The notes beneath the pieces were generated by a model. The model had not been told where the DNA came from, searched no databases, and worked only from the letters and a program-made list of their open reading frames with translations. Positions 56,101 through 61,126 of a DNA stretch of 64,000 bases are shown here, piece after piece. The stretch comes from Yponomeuta sedellus (Eukaryota; Arthropoda; Insecta; Lepidoptera; Yponomeutidae). The stretch is from contig OW203722.1 in assembly GCA_934045075.1 (NCBI GenBank), positions 1,519,001 through 1,583,000 of the forward strand, given 5' to 3'. The first letter of the stretch is position 1. Each line of letters starts with the position of its first letter. Both the position numbers and the translations under genes were made by a program.

Positions 56101-56751
56101 GAAACCCGCGGCTTGGTTGGCTCCGCACGTATTGACTAGTCTTTCCTGTGGGCTAGGCCGACTAAGCTGTCAGGGTGGTATAGGTGATGGGCAAGCCTAC
56201 ACCATCTATAAAACCATGTCCCAGGCACTACAGCATCGGAGTGGTCCCTTCACCCATCTAGTGTGAGTGAAGATACCACTGGACGCTGTATAAATCATTT
56301 CATTAAGTAGATATTAATCGCGATTGGACCCGTTTAATATAACTATGTATGAGTATCACGAATCACATAGACTGAACTAAGAGCAGACAATATAATGTAA
56401 TGTGCACTTATACATTAAACGGGTCTAATAGCAACTGCAACGCCGCCGAAACGTCGGGAATTAAGGTAATTTGAACATTTTATCTAATAAATAATCGCGA
56501 TTAGATTCGTTTAATATAAAACTACGTATGAGCATAAGAATCAATAAGAAATACTATGTACGTGCAAAAAATGGCTGATGTTAGTCTACTTACAAACTTT
56601 TCCCGGCGCAGTTTGTACGCTGGTCTCTGCAAGCCGGCATGCCGCATCGTCGGTCCTTCAACTGCTCGCCTTTTGGCCTCGATCAAGCATTCTTCGTCAT
56701 CAAGGTTTGTGCTCAGGGTCCTTTTGAGTGGAATTAAGTCATTTGGATTGC
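28955..56751 (-). CDS. B4GAT1: Beta-1,4-glucuronyltransferase 1-like (GT49) gene model
   Basis: Type II Golgi glycosyltransferase. B4GAT1 adds glucuronic acid to xylose to prime matriglycan on alpha-dystroglycan. Minus-strand exons are 56594-56751, 54222-55132, 52660-52816, then either 33972-34214 (A) or 28955-29173 (B); phases match at every join (0,2,0). A membrane segment (VTVAAVALVLYNAVANVW) follows a short basic tail. The DXD metal motif is VDIDIVPS (about 54446-54454). The family block LYEPFYLAPDNVPPHDERF and YGFTRNTQ is in exon 52660-52816, and HWGLQ in exon B. An in-frame Met at 56645-56647 would give 446 residues (B) or 454 (A), near the 415 of human B4GAT1; coding may also begin further upstream. 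The ~18-kb intron before exon A holds a whole protease gene. Insects have several GT49 genes, so exact orthology is less sure than family. Confidence 0.85.
29320..30700 (+). pseudogene. 5'-truncated LINE RT C-terminus with frameshifts and poly-A
   Basis: The frame 29330-29893 encodes a non-LTR RT C-terminus (VVFLGITIDSKLQWGPHIKN, VDIE-like AADIETVFILQKRAVRAIYN). Near 29858 the homologous frame shifts, continuing FVGQSVRFYNKI to DDFINDVSHWQ and a stop at 30015-30017. A further related piece, open 30008-30358, follows. AATAAATAAATAAA and an A-rich end are at 30665-30700. Possibly CR1- or Jockey-related; clade uncertain. It lies in the intron between exons A and B. Confidence 0.75.
30864..31289 (+). 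repeat. ~430-bp repeat (family I), plus-strand copy
   Basis: From 'ctgacaagaacttaatctgc' to 'aaataaattgaattgaattc'. By eye over 90 percent identical in its first 150 bp to the inverted copy at 52178-52605. The TTGAA-rich end suggests a LINE 3' tail. It lies in the exon A-B intron. Confidence 0.75.
31290..32320. other. Intron DNA, no gene recognised
   Basis: AT-rich. A small family E-like fragment ('tcatcacccatttagtgtga') lies at about 31805-31860. Confidence 0.45.
32325..32590 (+). repeat. 5S-like SINE (family D), head missing
   Basis: Plus-strand orientation, unlike most copies: 'aagcgcttccgtgctccgca' to 'cagcagtggtggcatacaag'. The 5S-like head is absent, as in 5' truncation. Confidence 0.7.
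32590..33660. other. Intron DNA, no gene recognised
   Basis: AT-rich. A short RTE tail 'ggcctatgtccagcagtgaa' is at about 33574-33610. No exon-like frame. Confidence 0.45.
33669..33674 (-). promoter_or_regulatory. Candidate AATAAA for terminal exon A
   Basis: AATAAA on the minus strand about 300 nt after the exon A stop. It supports exon A as a genuine 3' end rather than an internal exon. Confidence 0.45.
33972..34214 (-). CDS. B4GAT1: GT49 terminal exon A (diverged alternative)
   Basis: 81 codons including stop after acceptor 'tctcttccag', phase 0. Reads IYHMHLIGYSFHVLSPIFTI then EWGVK, and ends LRLKKPKTSR. It aligns without gaps to exon B over about 60 residues at roughly 45 percent identity. 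It is open throughout, which argues against a dead copy. Confidence 0.82.
   Translation of the reverse strand: MYHMHLIGYSFHVLSPIFTIEWGVKPRNRSMSKERQKQIARNTKMFEILKHELHVSYGRNPFGLRFKNIFLRLKKPKTSR
34560..34680 (-). repeat. LINE 3'-tail fragment
   Basis: 'gataagataagattctctattgta' pattern shared with 4985, 13860 and 20680. Probable 5'-truncated LINE ends read on the minus strand. Confidence 0.45.
35092..35097 (-). promoter_or_regulatory. Polyadenylation signal AATAAA of the nested protease
   Basis: AATAAA on the minus strand about 100 nt beyond the protease stop codon. Confidence 0.65.
35193..35339 (-). CDS. Nested protease, last exon
   Basis: Acceptor 'tgttcttccag'; 48 codons plus TGA. GDSGGPAVFRGIVFGVVSF, then ARGCALPLSPTVFTNL and DWITQATGV. 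Contains the nucleophile Ser. Confidence 0.93.
   Translation of the reverse strand, partial: GDSGGPAVFRGIVFGVVSFARGCALPLSPTVFTNLAAVRDWITQATGV
35193..41584 (-). CDS. Chymotrypsin-like S1 protease, complete, nested in the GT49 intron
   Basis: Secreted serine protease of 294 residues. Exons are 41536-41584, 39726-40014, 38427-38676, 37102-37251 and 35193-35339; phases (1,2,0,0) fit at every join. The signal peptide is MDSKVKLLLLMIIPLA. A ~55-residue propeptide ends ACPELSGQ before IIGG, so the activation-site residue is Gln rather than Arg/Lys. The triad is His (TAAHC), Asp (DNDIAAL) and Ser (GDSGGP). Residue 189 is Ser (VSSCQGDSGGP), as in chymotrypsins. Positions 215, 216 and 226 read Phe, Ala and Thr instead of Trp, Gly and Gly, so the pocket is unusual. 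Cys pairs 42-58, 168-182 and 191-220 are present. The gene has its own start, stop and AATAAA, and lies on the same strand as the host gene. Substrate unknown. Confidence 0.92.
35480..35820 (-). repeat. Two RTE 3'-UTR-like units
   Basis: 'gttactcaatcacgcaataa' plus 'cggctg' recurs at about 35522 and 35699. Inverse orientation to 20880-21425. In the last intron of the nested protease, with a third unit at 36785-37035. Confidence 0.6.
37102..37251 (-). CDS. Nested protease, fourth exon
   Basis: Acceptor 'tattattccag'; 50 codons in phase 0, PRGRRIPRIMMEAQVPVV, HWLCRLSYGDS, NMFCGGHFLIGGVSSCQ; donor GTATAT. Carries Cys168, Cys182, Ser189 and Cys191. Confidence 0.9.
37450..37580 (+). mobile_element. 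RTE-like LINE fragment (family J)
   Basis: 'gaagggcaagataaaaagta' and 'gtggcaagtggcatgccctg' match the family J segment at 19210-19330. Short and decayed. Confidence 0.5.
37809..37880 (+). repeat. Retroposon family C, 3' end only
   Basis: 'ggcgctcattaggggagggc' to 'agtggactagtatagcctga' plus CGACGA. A 5'-truncated copy. Confidence 0.7.
38296..38412 (+). mobile_element. RTE-type LINE tail next to an exon
   Basis: 'gcaaagcggtgggcaggaag' to 'ggcctatgtcca', ending 'attataattatgatgaca'. It stops about 15 nt from the donor side of the protease exon at 38427. Confidence 0.65.
38427..38676 (-). CDS. Nested protease, third exon (catalytic Asp)
   Basis: Acceptor 'ttttaccacag', donor GTGAGT. Reads VAALNVRLRVGSTRRDSGGR, DNDIAALQLARPLAF and VTGWGLTA. 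Notably GC-rich compared with its surroundings. Confidence 0.92.
38752..38940 (-). repeat. 5S-like SINE (family D), truncated
   Basis: 3' half of family D, 'catcaacccctgtatgtccc' to 'ctgacatggcttaacga'. Head missing. Confidence 0.7.
39255..39572. repeat. Inverted pair of family A SINEs
   Basis: A minus-strand piece (about 39262-39352) breaks in the anticodon loop ('ctagctaaccaag'). After a short spacer a full plus-strand copy follows (39372-39572) with 'agctcagttgggagagcgct' and 'cggattcgagtctcgg'. Arms pair over the tail and T arm. Confidence 0.65.
39726..40014 (-). CDS. Nested protease, second exon (propeptide, activation site, catalytic His)
   Basis: Acceptor 'aacttttgtag', donor GTGAGT. 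Contains an acidic/Gln-rich propeptide, ACPELSGQ|IIGGRASS, SFCGGFIIS and YILTAAHCVRG. Confidence 0.92.
40810..41205 (-). repeat. Family E SINE, full length
   Basis: Minus strand: tRNA-like head 'gagcggtggtagctcagtgg', B box 'ccaggttcgatcccgag', a long body with 'gctgtcaggatggtataggt', and an (ATT)n tail. About 390 bp, long for a SINE. It lies in intron 1 of the nested protease. Confidence 0.75.
41219..41425. repeat. Perfect fold-back SINE with target-site duplication
   Basis: Arms 41231-41296 and 41304-41369 are 66-bp perfect inverted repeats around the 7-nt loop TATCCGT, which is the anticodon loop of the family A tRNA-like head. A plus-strand SINE tail follows to 41410. A 15-bp direct repeat TGTAACTTTACTATT bounds the unit at 41219-41233 and 41411-41425, so the inverted dimer seems to have integrated as one piece. 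Confidence 0.85.
41412..41506. repeat. Second palindrome, 29-bp arms around GATA, with a partial tandem copy
   Basis: 41445-41473 and 41478-41506 are perfect inverted repeats with loop GATA. The core CTATTGATC-GATA-GATCAATAG also occurs 44 bp upstream. It directly adjoins the SINE fold-back and lies just downstream of the nested protease's first exon. Confidence 0.85.
41536..41584 (-). CDS. Nested protease, first coding exon (signal peptide)
   Basis: ATG at 41582-41584, then DSKVKLLLLMIIPLA and a phase-1 donor GTAAGT. The context 'gtgaaaatgg' fits an insect start. Confidence 0.9.
41965..42815. repeat. Second 'gggttccgtac' element, interrupted by a SINE
   Basis: 'agggtttcgtacagcaaaag', a GTCCGTCC run and the end 'ggtgcgcgagtccgactcgc' match 2228-2761. 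A family A SINE (42475-42588, minus) splits it. Confidence 0.6.
42475..42588 (-). repeat. tRNA-derived SINE (family A)
   Basis: 'cccatgccaggattcgaaca' to 'cgactcaccggcatcagtga'. Truncated on the tail side. Confidence 0.7.
42820..43530. other. Intron DNA with a short RTE tail
   Basis: An inverted RTE end with CATCATCATCATC and 'ccactgcaggacattggcct' lies at about 43284-43330. Otherwise nothing is recognised. Confidence 0.45.
43538..43707. mobile_element. MITE with 39-bp terminal inverted repeats (family K)
   Basis: Ends begin 'attgtagacttttagtccgg' and finish with the inverse, one or two mismatches over about 39 bp. The 170-bp unit has no coding potential. A related core ('cgagctccgtct' and 'gagcgaaacctgg') is at 19075-19150. 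Confidence 0.75.
43875..43950. repeat. Two adjacent perfect hairpins with identical TACT loops
   Basis: Hairpin 1: arms 43875-43893 and 43898-43916, 19 bp. Hairpin 2: arms 43915-43930 and 43935-43950, 16 bp. Both loops are TACT. The GC-rich arms stand out in AT-rich intron DNA. Confidence 0.85.
44000..44975. other. Intron DNA, no gene recognised
   Basis: A tRNA-derived SINE-like stretch with 'tcctcacgacattttcctca' lies near 44450-44680, of the type seen in family E bodies. No exon support. Confidence 0.4.
45420..45605. other. CpG-rich block
   Basis: Dense CpG ('cgcgcacgtcgcgcgcttca', 'gcgacggcggcgcccgcgcc') in an AT-rich intron. Open in more than one frame with no domain or splice support. 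Promoter or a foreign repeat fragment cannot be told apart. Confidence 0.4.
45734..45882. mobile_element. MITE of family G, half copy
   Basis: 'aacacgagtgcgagttgtac' to 'aactcgcactaagcact'. Only one terminus is present. Confidence 0.65.
45993..46240. repeat. Family A SINE with inverted 5' end
   Basis: 45996-46042 is the inverted complement of 46076-46122. The plus-strand copy then runs through 'agctcagttggaaagagcgc' to 'tttttagcctctaaataggt'. The fold-back point here is the 5' end, not the anticodon loop. Confidence 0.7.
46365..47130 (+). mobile_element. LINE family L, split by another repeat
   Basis: Coding tail [19 protein letters not shown] at 46370-46500. The 3' UTR resumes at about 46945. 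The interval 46500-46940 includes the arm repeat shared with 17540-17630. Confidence 0.6.
47728..48100 (-). repeat. 5S-like SINE (family D), near full length
   Basis: The head on the minus strand includes 'gtcgaaccgagtgattgaaa', 'gagttaagcaacaacaggca' and 'ggtcaggtgcaggatgggtg'. These align in order with the 5S rRNA A box and C box. Confidence 0.8.
48415..48540 (+). repeat. Family D SINE, truncated, plus orientation
   Basis: 'cttggcccccgtgatagagt' to 'gcagtggggacatgcaaaga'. Confidence 0.6.
48550..49630. other. Intron DNA, no gene recognised
   Basis: AT-rich. GTCCGTCCGTCCGTCC at about 48741-48758 recalls the run inside the 'gggttccgtac' element. Confidence 0.45.
49635..49985 (-). repeat. 5S-like SINE (family D)
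   Basis: 'caaccctgctggggcgcggg' to 'cgactaggccacgagcgc', with head and body complete. Confidence 0.75.
50857..51330. repeat. Fold-back of family F with 105-bp arms
   Basis: Arms 50857-50961 and 51187-51291 are inverted repeats with few mismatches around a 225-bp AT-rich loop. Arms contain 'ggcacctgaaaaagtgccga' and 'aacgttggaaaattgtaaaa'. The family end 'gctcgtgttaaccttagaaa' follows the right arm only. Confidence 0.75.
51553..51715 (+). mobile_element. RTE-like LINE RT fragment (family J)
   Basis: 'gaagggcaagataaaagtat' and 'ctacctctctgggatacagg', as at 19195-19385. Confidence 0.55.
51931..52099 (-). repeat. tRNA-derived SINE (family A) with target-site duplication
   Basis: Flanked by ATTATGAATTT at 51920-51930 and 52100-52110. 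Minus strand carries the A and B boxes. Confidence 0.75.
52178..52605 (-). repeat. ~430-bp repeat (family I), inverted copy
   Basis: Reverse complement of 30864-31289. Ends 54 nt from the donor of GT49 exon 52660-52816. Confidence 0.75.
52660..52816 (-). CDS. B4GAT1: GT49 exon with LYEPFY / HDERF block
   Basis: Acceptor 'ctttccttccag', 157 bp. Completes the Arg codon of the previous exon (NFSR|WESTKG) and ends YGFTRNTQ, phase 0, with donor GTTAGT. Confidence 0.9.
53000..53113 (-). repeat. Family A SINE ending at the anticodon arm
   Basis: The tail and T arm are intact. The homology stops at 'ctctggctatccgtgcca', just across the anticodon stem, the same point where three other copies fold back. 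Confidence 0.7.
53825..54130 (-). repeat. Diverged 5S-like SINE (family D)
   Basis: Starts 'catcaacccattatttcccc', a subfamily shared with 7790. Ends in the 'ttgcttaacc' part of the head. Confidence 0.65.
54222..55132 (-). CDS. B4GAT1: GT49 main catalytic exon
   Basis: Acceptor 'gcatctctttcag', donor GTAAGT (phase 2). Starts CRWRCQWSIVTVAAVALV (membrane anchor). The lumenal part has ISVAVFVTGDELKLLRGFV, ARKNCHTPYVFLVDIDIVPS (DXD) and RVATFPANKSVLLRLSKN. An ATG at 55145-55147 would also read into this frame, but it lies inside the acceptor tract. Confidence 0.9.
55940..56560. repeat. Family E SINE flanked by 'acgggtcta...gcgatta' repeats
   Basis: The family E body in plus orientation runs about 55990-56312, including the part after the tRNA-like head. 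'cctaataaataatcg' and 'aacgggtctaatag' pieces of another dispersed repeat lie on both sides and again at 56420-56560. Confidence 0.6.
56594..56751 (-). CDS. B4GAT1: GT49 N-terminal exon (cytoplasmic tail)
   Basis: Acceptor 'tatgttccag', donor GTAAGT. Open over 52 codons and phase-compatible with the exon at 55132. An in-frame ATG (56645-56647) gives MRHAGLQRPAYKLRREKF, a short basic tail right before the membrane segment, typical of Golgi type II enzymes. Upstream codons (NPNDLIPLKRTLSTNLDDEE) are also open, so coding may start in an unseen exon. Confidence 0.7.
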
Positions 56752-56984
56752 CTGGAACATACAGAGCTTAGTAAATATTAAAGGATTTCCTTTTGTGCAG
56801 TACCTGCTCTACTATTCTGCTTTTACTATATCTCTAAACCTCTATTATCTAGAAAAACTTTCAATTTAGTTCCCACCCGTAGTAACAAGGTTGTAAGGAT
56901 TTTTATATAGACTTCAAGCTTCCTACTGCATAGCACAAGCTTTCTCCCAGAGAGAGATTCAAAACTACATTACGTAAACTCACG

Positions 56985-57110
56985 CCTGTATCCCAGAGGG
57001 GTAGGCAGAGACTAGCATGATCCTGACAAATCTCTTCCTTCACGAATGCCATTGACATTCATCAGTGGTTGCGTGCACGCTTTGGAATTAATATTGAAGT
57101 CATAAGCCCC
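56985..57110 (-). mobile_element. RTE-like LINE RT fragment (family J)
   Basis: 'cacgcctgtatcccagaggg' start shared with 62690. Decayed. Confidence 0.55.
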
Positions 57111-57202
57111 TCCTTGAATGCAGGGTACAGGGCACTACGAGAGGTCGACCGTTATTTGAGGGGTGTCGTACGTTGCGTTGATTTTGTTTATCCGCATTAA
57201 CA

Positions 57203-57565
57203 TTCGTTATCAACCCTTGTATGTCCCCACTGCTGGGGCACGGGTCTCTTCCTGCATCGCAGGAAGTTTAGGCCATTCTCCACCACGGGGGCCAAGTCCG
57301 GGTTGGTGGAGAAAAGTGGCGGGCCTTACTGTCAGAAGTTATCAAGCCGCCCATAAGGCCTCTGACATGGCTTAACGACTGCCATTATATAACAGCCGGC
57401 TACAACGGCTTAACGTGCCTTGCAAAGCAAGGAAGCGCTCGGAAAAATGCCACTAGCGGTAGTCACGGGACGCTCACCCATCCTGTACCCGACCGCGCCT
57501 ATTGTTGCTTAACCAAGTGATTGATTCCAATCACTCGGTTCGCCTTAGCCACGTGCGCTTCTGCA
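57203..57565 (-). repeat. 5S-like SINE (family D), reference copy
   Basis: Best-preserved copy. Minus strand, 5' to 3': 'gtgattggaatcaatcactt', 'ggttaagcaacaataggcgc', 'ggtcgggtacaggatgggtg', body, then 'ccccagcagtggggacatac' and 'aagggttgataacgaa'. The head follows 5S rRNA order (loop/A box, intermediate element, C box). Confidence 0.8.
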
Positions 57566-57569
57566 TTAA

Positions 57570-59990
57570 CATTATGTTGGTACATTAATAACGTGAACTG
57601 CTTACTAAAGTTTTAGCTCGAAATTTTTTTACTTTCACAATAAAGTTTTAATTCAATTCTTCGATAAAAACGAGGTTATTCAACTGTGGTGTTCTCAGAA
57701 CAAATGGTTAGAAAGAAAGGGTACCTACTTCGGAAAGAAAATGCCATCGAAATCAATATCAATGAACTTAGTGAGCCAACAACATCGAAAGCTTTCTGTT
57801 CGATAACCGAATCTTCTAGGCTGACTTCGGGCTAAATTCCAACTTTGAGTAGGTATTCAATATTCTTGCTACTAATATCACCGAAGTATCAGCCTAGCAC
57901 ATTAATAAAATCCTTCCCTTTCAGGATTTAAACATTTGAAACATTTTATTATTTTTCCTCTTTGCCACAGTCCAATTAAACTGTCTCTGTGGAGTGTTTT
58001 AACGAATCGTACTTTAGAAATAAGATCGTTAATCACTACTGGTGTAGGAATAGACGTAATTTATTGGAAAAGATCGTCGTACAGACTGAAGTAATAAATG
58101 ATTCAGGGGTTGTATATACCACGTCCCATAATTACTCACCCAGCAATTATCAAGCAACGGAAAATGTGAGCCATTAGGTGTACGATCTCTATCACAGGTA
58201 ATTATAGATATTACGAGTCCACAAACTGACATGCAATAGTTTTCGTCCTTGAATTAAGTTTCGTGGTTAAAAGCTAAAGCTTTTACAAGGTTAGATTTAA
58301 TGCGTCTAGGTCTACTAAAATAGTTGCGTTAAACTTTTAAGATATTATCATAGACACTCAGAAACATGCCTTAAATTTAGATAGATAGATAGACAGAATA
58401 TTCTTTATTGTGTACAGATATTACAGTAACAGAAGTTGCATAAAAATATAGTACAGATTAGTAAGCTCTGGTCACAATAAATTATCTACTGAAGTAAGCA
58501 CTTGACTCTATGCAAGGAAAGCGAATCTCTGACGTAAGTCCTGTCGGTTCATTAGATCTCGGGATTTCTCTGAACGTTCATTCCCGATAAAGCTGTTGAC
58601 AAGAACGTTTTACCCATCCTTGGCTGTTGACTACGAACCTATTGAATTATTATACAGAGTTATATTTAAAAAACGTTAGACTTAAGTATAATATAACAAT
58701 TAAAGTTTGTCTTTCACAACAACCTTGCTTTATCAGTTATTTTTTTATTGAACTTACAAGATTTTCTGTGTTATGATGGCGTTGTTATTCCTTAAAACCA
58801 CATGTGTTACATATATATGTATGATAAATATTTATTGTATAGAGCAATATTTATTCAATATTGGTAAACCCAGATATTGAAAAAAAATATGAATACCTAT
58901 GGAAAAAATCTCTTAGAAAAAGAATTGTCGTACAGAACAACCTTGAATTGAGGTGTTTCAGGAATTCCGCATTTAAAAATAACCCTGTACAATAACCATT
59001 GTACTACAACGGTCCTAAAGTGCATTTGCAACTGTGATGACTTAAATGACACGCAAAGTTTCTGTTGTAACATCTTACCGAAACAACTGATTTTATACTT
59101 GGCCAATTTACAGTGGACAAGTCGTATTCTCTCCCTGAAAGAAGAGACGGCTGTACACTGCAGTGGGGCTGCTGAAAGCTTATAATTCCTCCTCAGGCTA
59201 TCCTAAAGTCCCCGGTAAACTTAAAACATTTTTGTAATACCCTCTACTATTTATAAGGTACGTTAATTTGTATTGTATTTTCGGAAATAAATTAATTACT
59301 TGTTCTCAAAAAGTACTGCCTCGTTGGTGTACCGGTAAAGGTATAAATAATTTAGTGGACAATCTACAACTCTACATTTCTGTTGCTAAGCCGCCACAAT
59401 AGGCTTATGTGGAACTCGGGCACTTAAATGTATTATTTAAGTACACAAGACGAGAGTGTAACCCTATCAAACACTAGGAGATAAAACACTCCTTTAGATA
59501 GGTATTTACATAACTGTGCCTGCATGGCATACTGTGTAAGTTGCGGAAAGCGTTAGGTGAGTACCTTACACTCGGTTTCCCGTAAGCAAACAATCTGTTA
59601 TTCCACTGTTAACAACTGTCACGTATTTTTTGTATGCCATTTCGCCAACTGACAGCTGGTACACTGGATTAACACAGTGTTCCAGGAACCGGAGGTAAGT
59701 GAAGTCGGACAAATTGAGGGTGCCGTGTTTCAGGTGCACTTCTTACCTGTTTCAGATATCACTAATAAAGTACCTACCCAAGCTGCATATGTAAAATGGT
59801 CAGTTCCAGGCAGGCAAAATACGCCCTAATGCGGAAAGACACGCAAGTAACGTAAAAAAGTCACTGCAGACTCGTATAAAGGATTGACATTGCTAAATAA
59901 TTTAAAACAGCTGCATAGAGCCTCAATTTGAGGTTAGCACCAGGCTGCAGGCCAGGAACGAAAGACGCTGCAAACTACAACACATGGCGC
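57570..59990. other. AT-rich DNA, no exon recognised
   Basis: A LINE tail with 'agaatattctttattgtgta' is at 58395-58440. No reading frame shows domain or splice support. Confidence 0.45.
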
Positions 59991-60004
59991 AGGCAGGTAC
60001 TTAC

Positions 60005-60130
60005 GTCAGTAGATTTCACTGCAGTTGTTTTCCTTTATTTCACATCACACAATTCGTGAGACGTTTCGCATTTGTTTTAATTACAATAACACAAACACGG
60101 ACATGTCATGACGGGGCGGAGGTGCCCAGG
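60005..60130 (-). other. Possible non-coding first exon of the GT49 gene
   Basis: A strong donor (TGAC|GTAAGTACC on the minus strand) ends at 60005. The sequence before it has stops in the relevant frame, so it could only be 5' UTR. Extent unknown and purely inferred. Confidence 0.2.
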
Positions 60131-61054
60131 GCGCATGTCTGGCACGAGACCATGCGCTGAACAAATCGGAGCATGGATGTAGGAACCAACCTAATTAGGA
60201 CTGGAAAGTTCAACGATGACACGCTTTAACCAACTTTCGAAGGTTAATGCATGTCATCCTTTTTCATCTTATTATAACTGAAAACGGGAAAATAAGCAGA
60301 TGACGAGCACCATTGCGATTTGCGATGGACGAACCTACAAGCGGCTCTATATCTGGCAAATAATCGTAACATACCTACCCGTAGGTAATCTTATCTTGTC
60401 TTGTTGTTCGTAGTCACGTCTCTGAGATACGAACAAAAATAAACTTTTGAATTCTCTCGATACAGTTTGTTACGCTTTATGCACAAAGTAAAAGACTTAA
60501 AAAATAATGGTGGACTTATTTCAATAGAAAGAAACAATATCTTCCACCCAGCATACGTAGTAAAATGCGGCAGCAGAAGTAGGGAAAGCGGAGTATGGAA
60601 ACAAATAAAACCATTAAGTAAAGTAAAGTTTGTCCGTTTTGGCTTTTGCGCTGGTACTTGTGCGCTGTAATCTGAATAGTCTCGGCCTTCGGCGACGGCC
60701 TGGAAGGAGCTCGGCGTCCGGCCTCGCCGAGTTTGCCGTGCCCTTTCGCGGAGCTCGGTCTTCGGTCGCACAAGTTTGTTAGGTAAAGTAAAAATCATTT
60801 AATTGCCAGTATACAAGTAGATACATAACATTAGTTAATTAAATAACTTAAATTATAACTTGACTTGATCTTGATGACCAATGAGGGAATAAATAGACAA
60901 CGTAGGTACAACGGAACGTGCCAGAATCAGCTGTTGGATCAATGTCAGTGTCACTTTGACAGTTCACATGTGAGAGAAATTCACTGTGATTTTCACGTGT
61001 TTTCTGATCAATCAGTGCTTGAAATTGGTTATTTAATTGGTTCAATCAATTAAA

Positions 61055-61126
61055 ATGTTCGTTTCTACGGATTGGGAGCCCGACGTCCCGAGGGGTGACG
61101 TTAGTTTTGGCAAAAAAGCTGCCAAA
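61055..61126 (+). CDS. RRP8: RRP8 exon 1
   Basis: 24 codons from ATG in context 'aattaaaatg', ending GKKAAK before GTAAGT. Confidence 0.88.

Noticed and set aside
60391..60798. Long minus-strand open frame before RRP8
   Set aside because: Low-complexity Arg/Pro-rich translation, no family recognised, no splice support.
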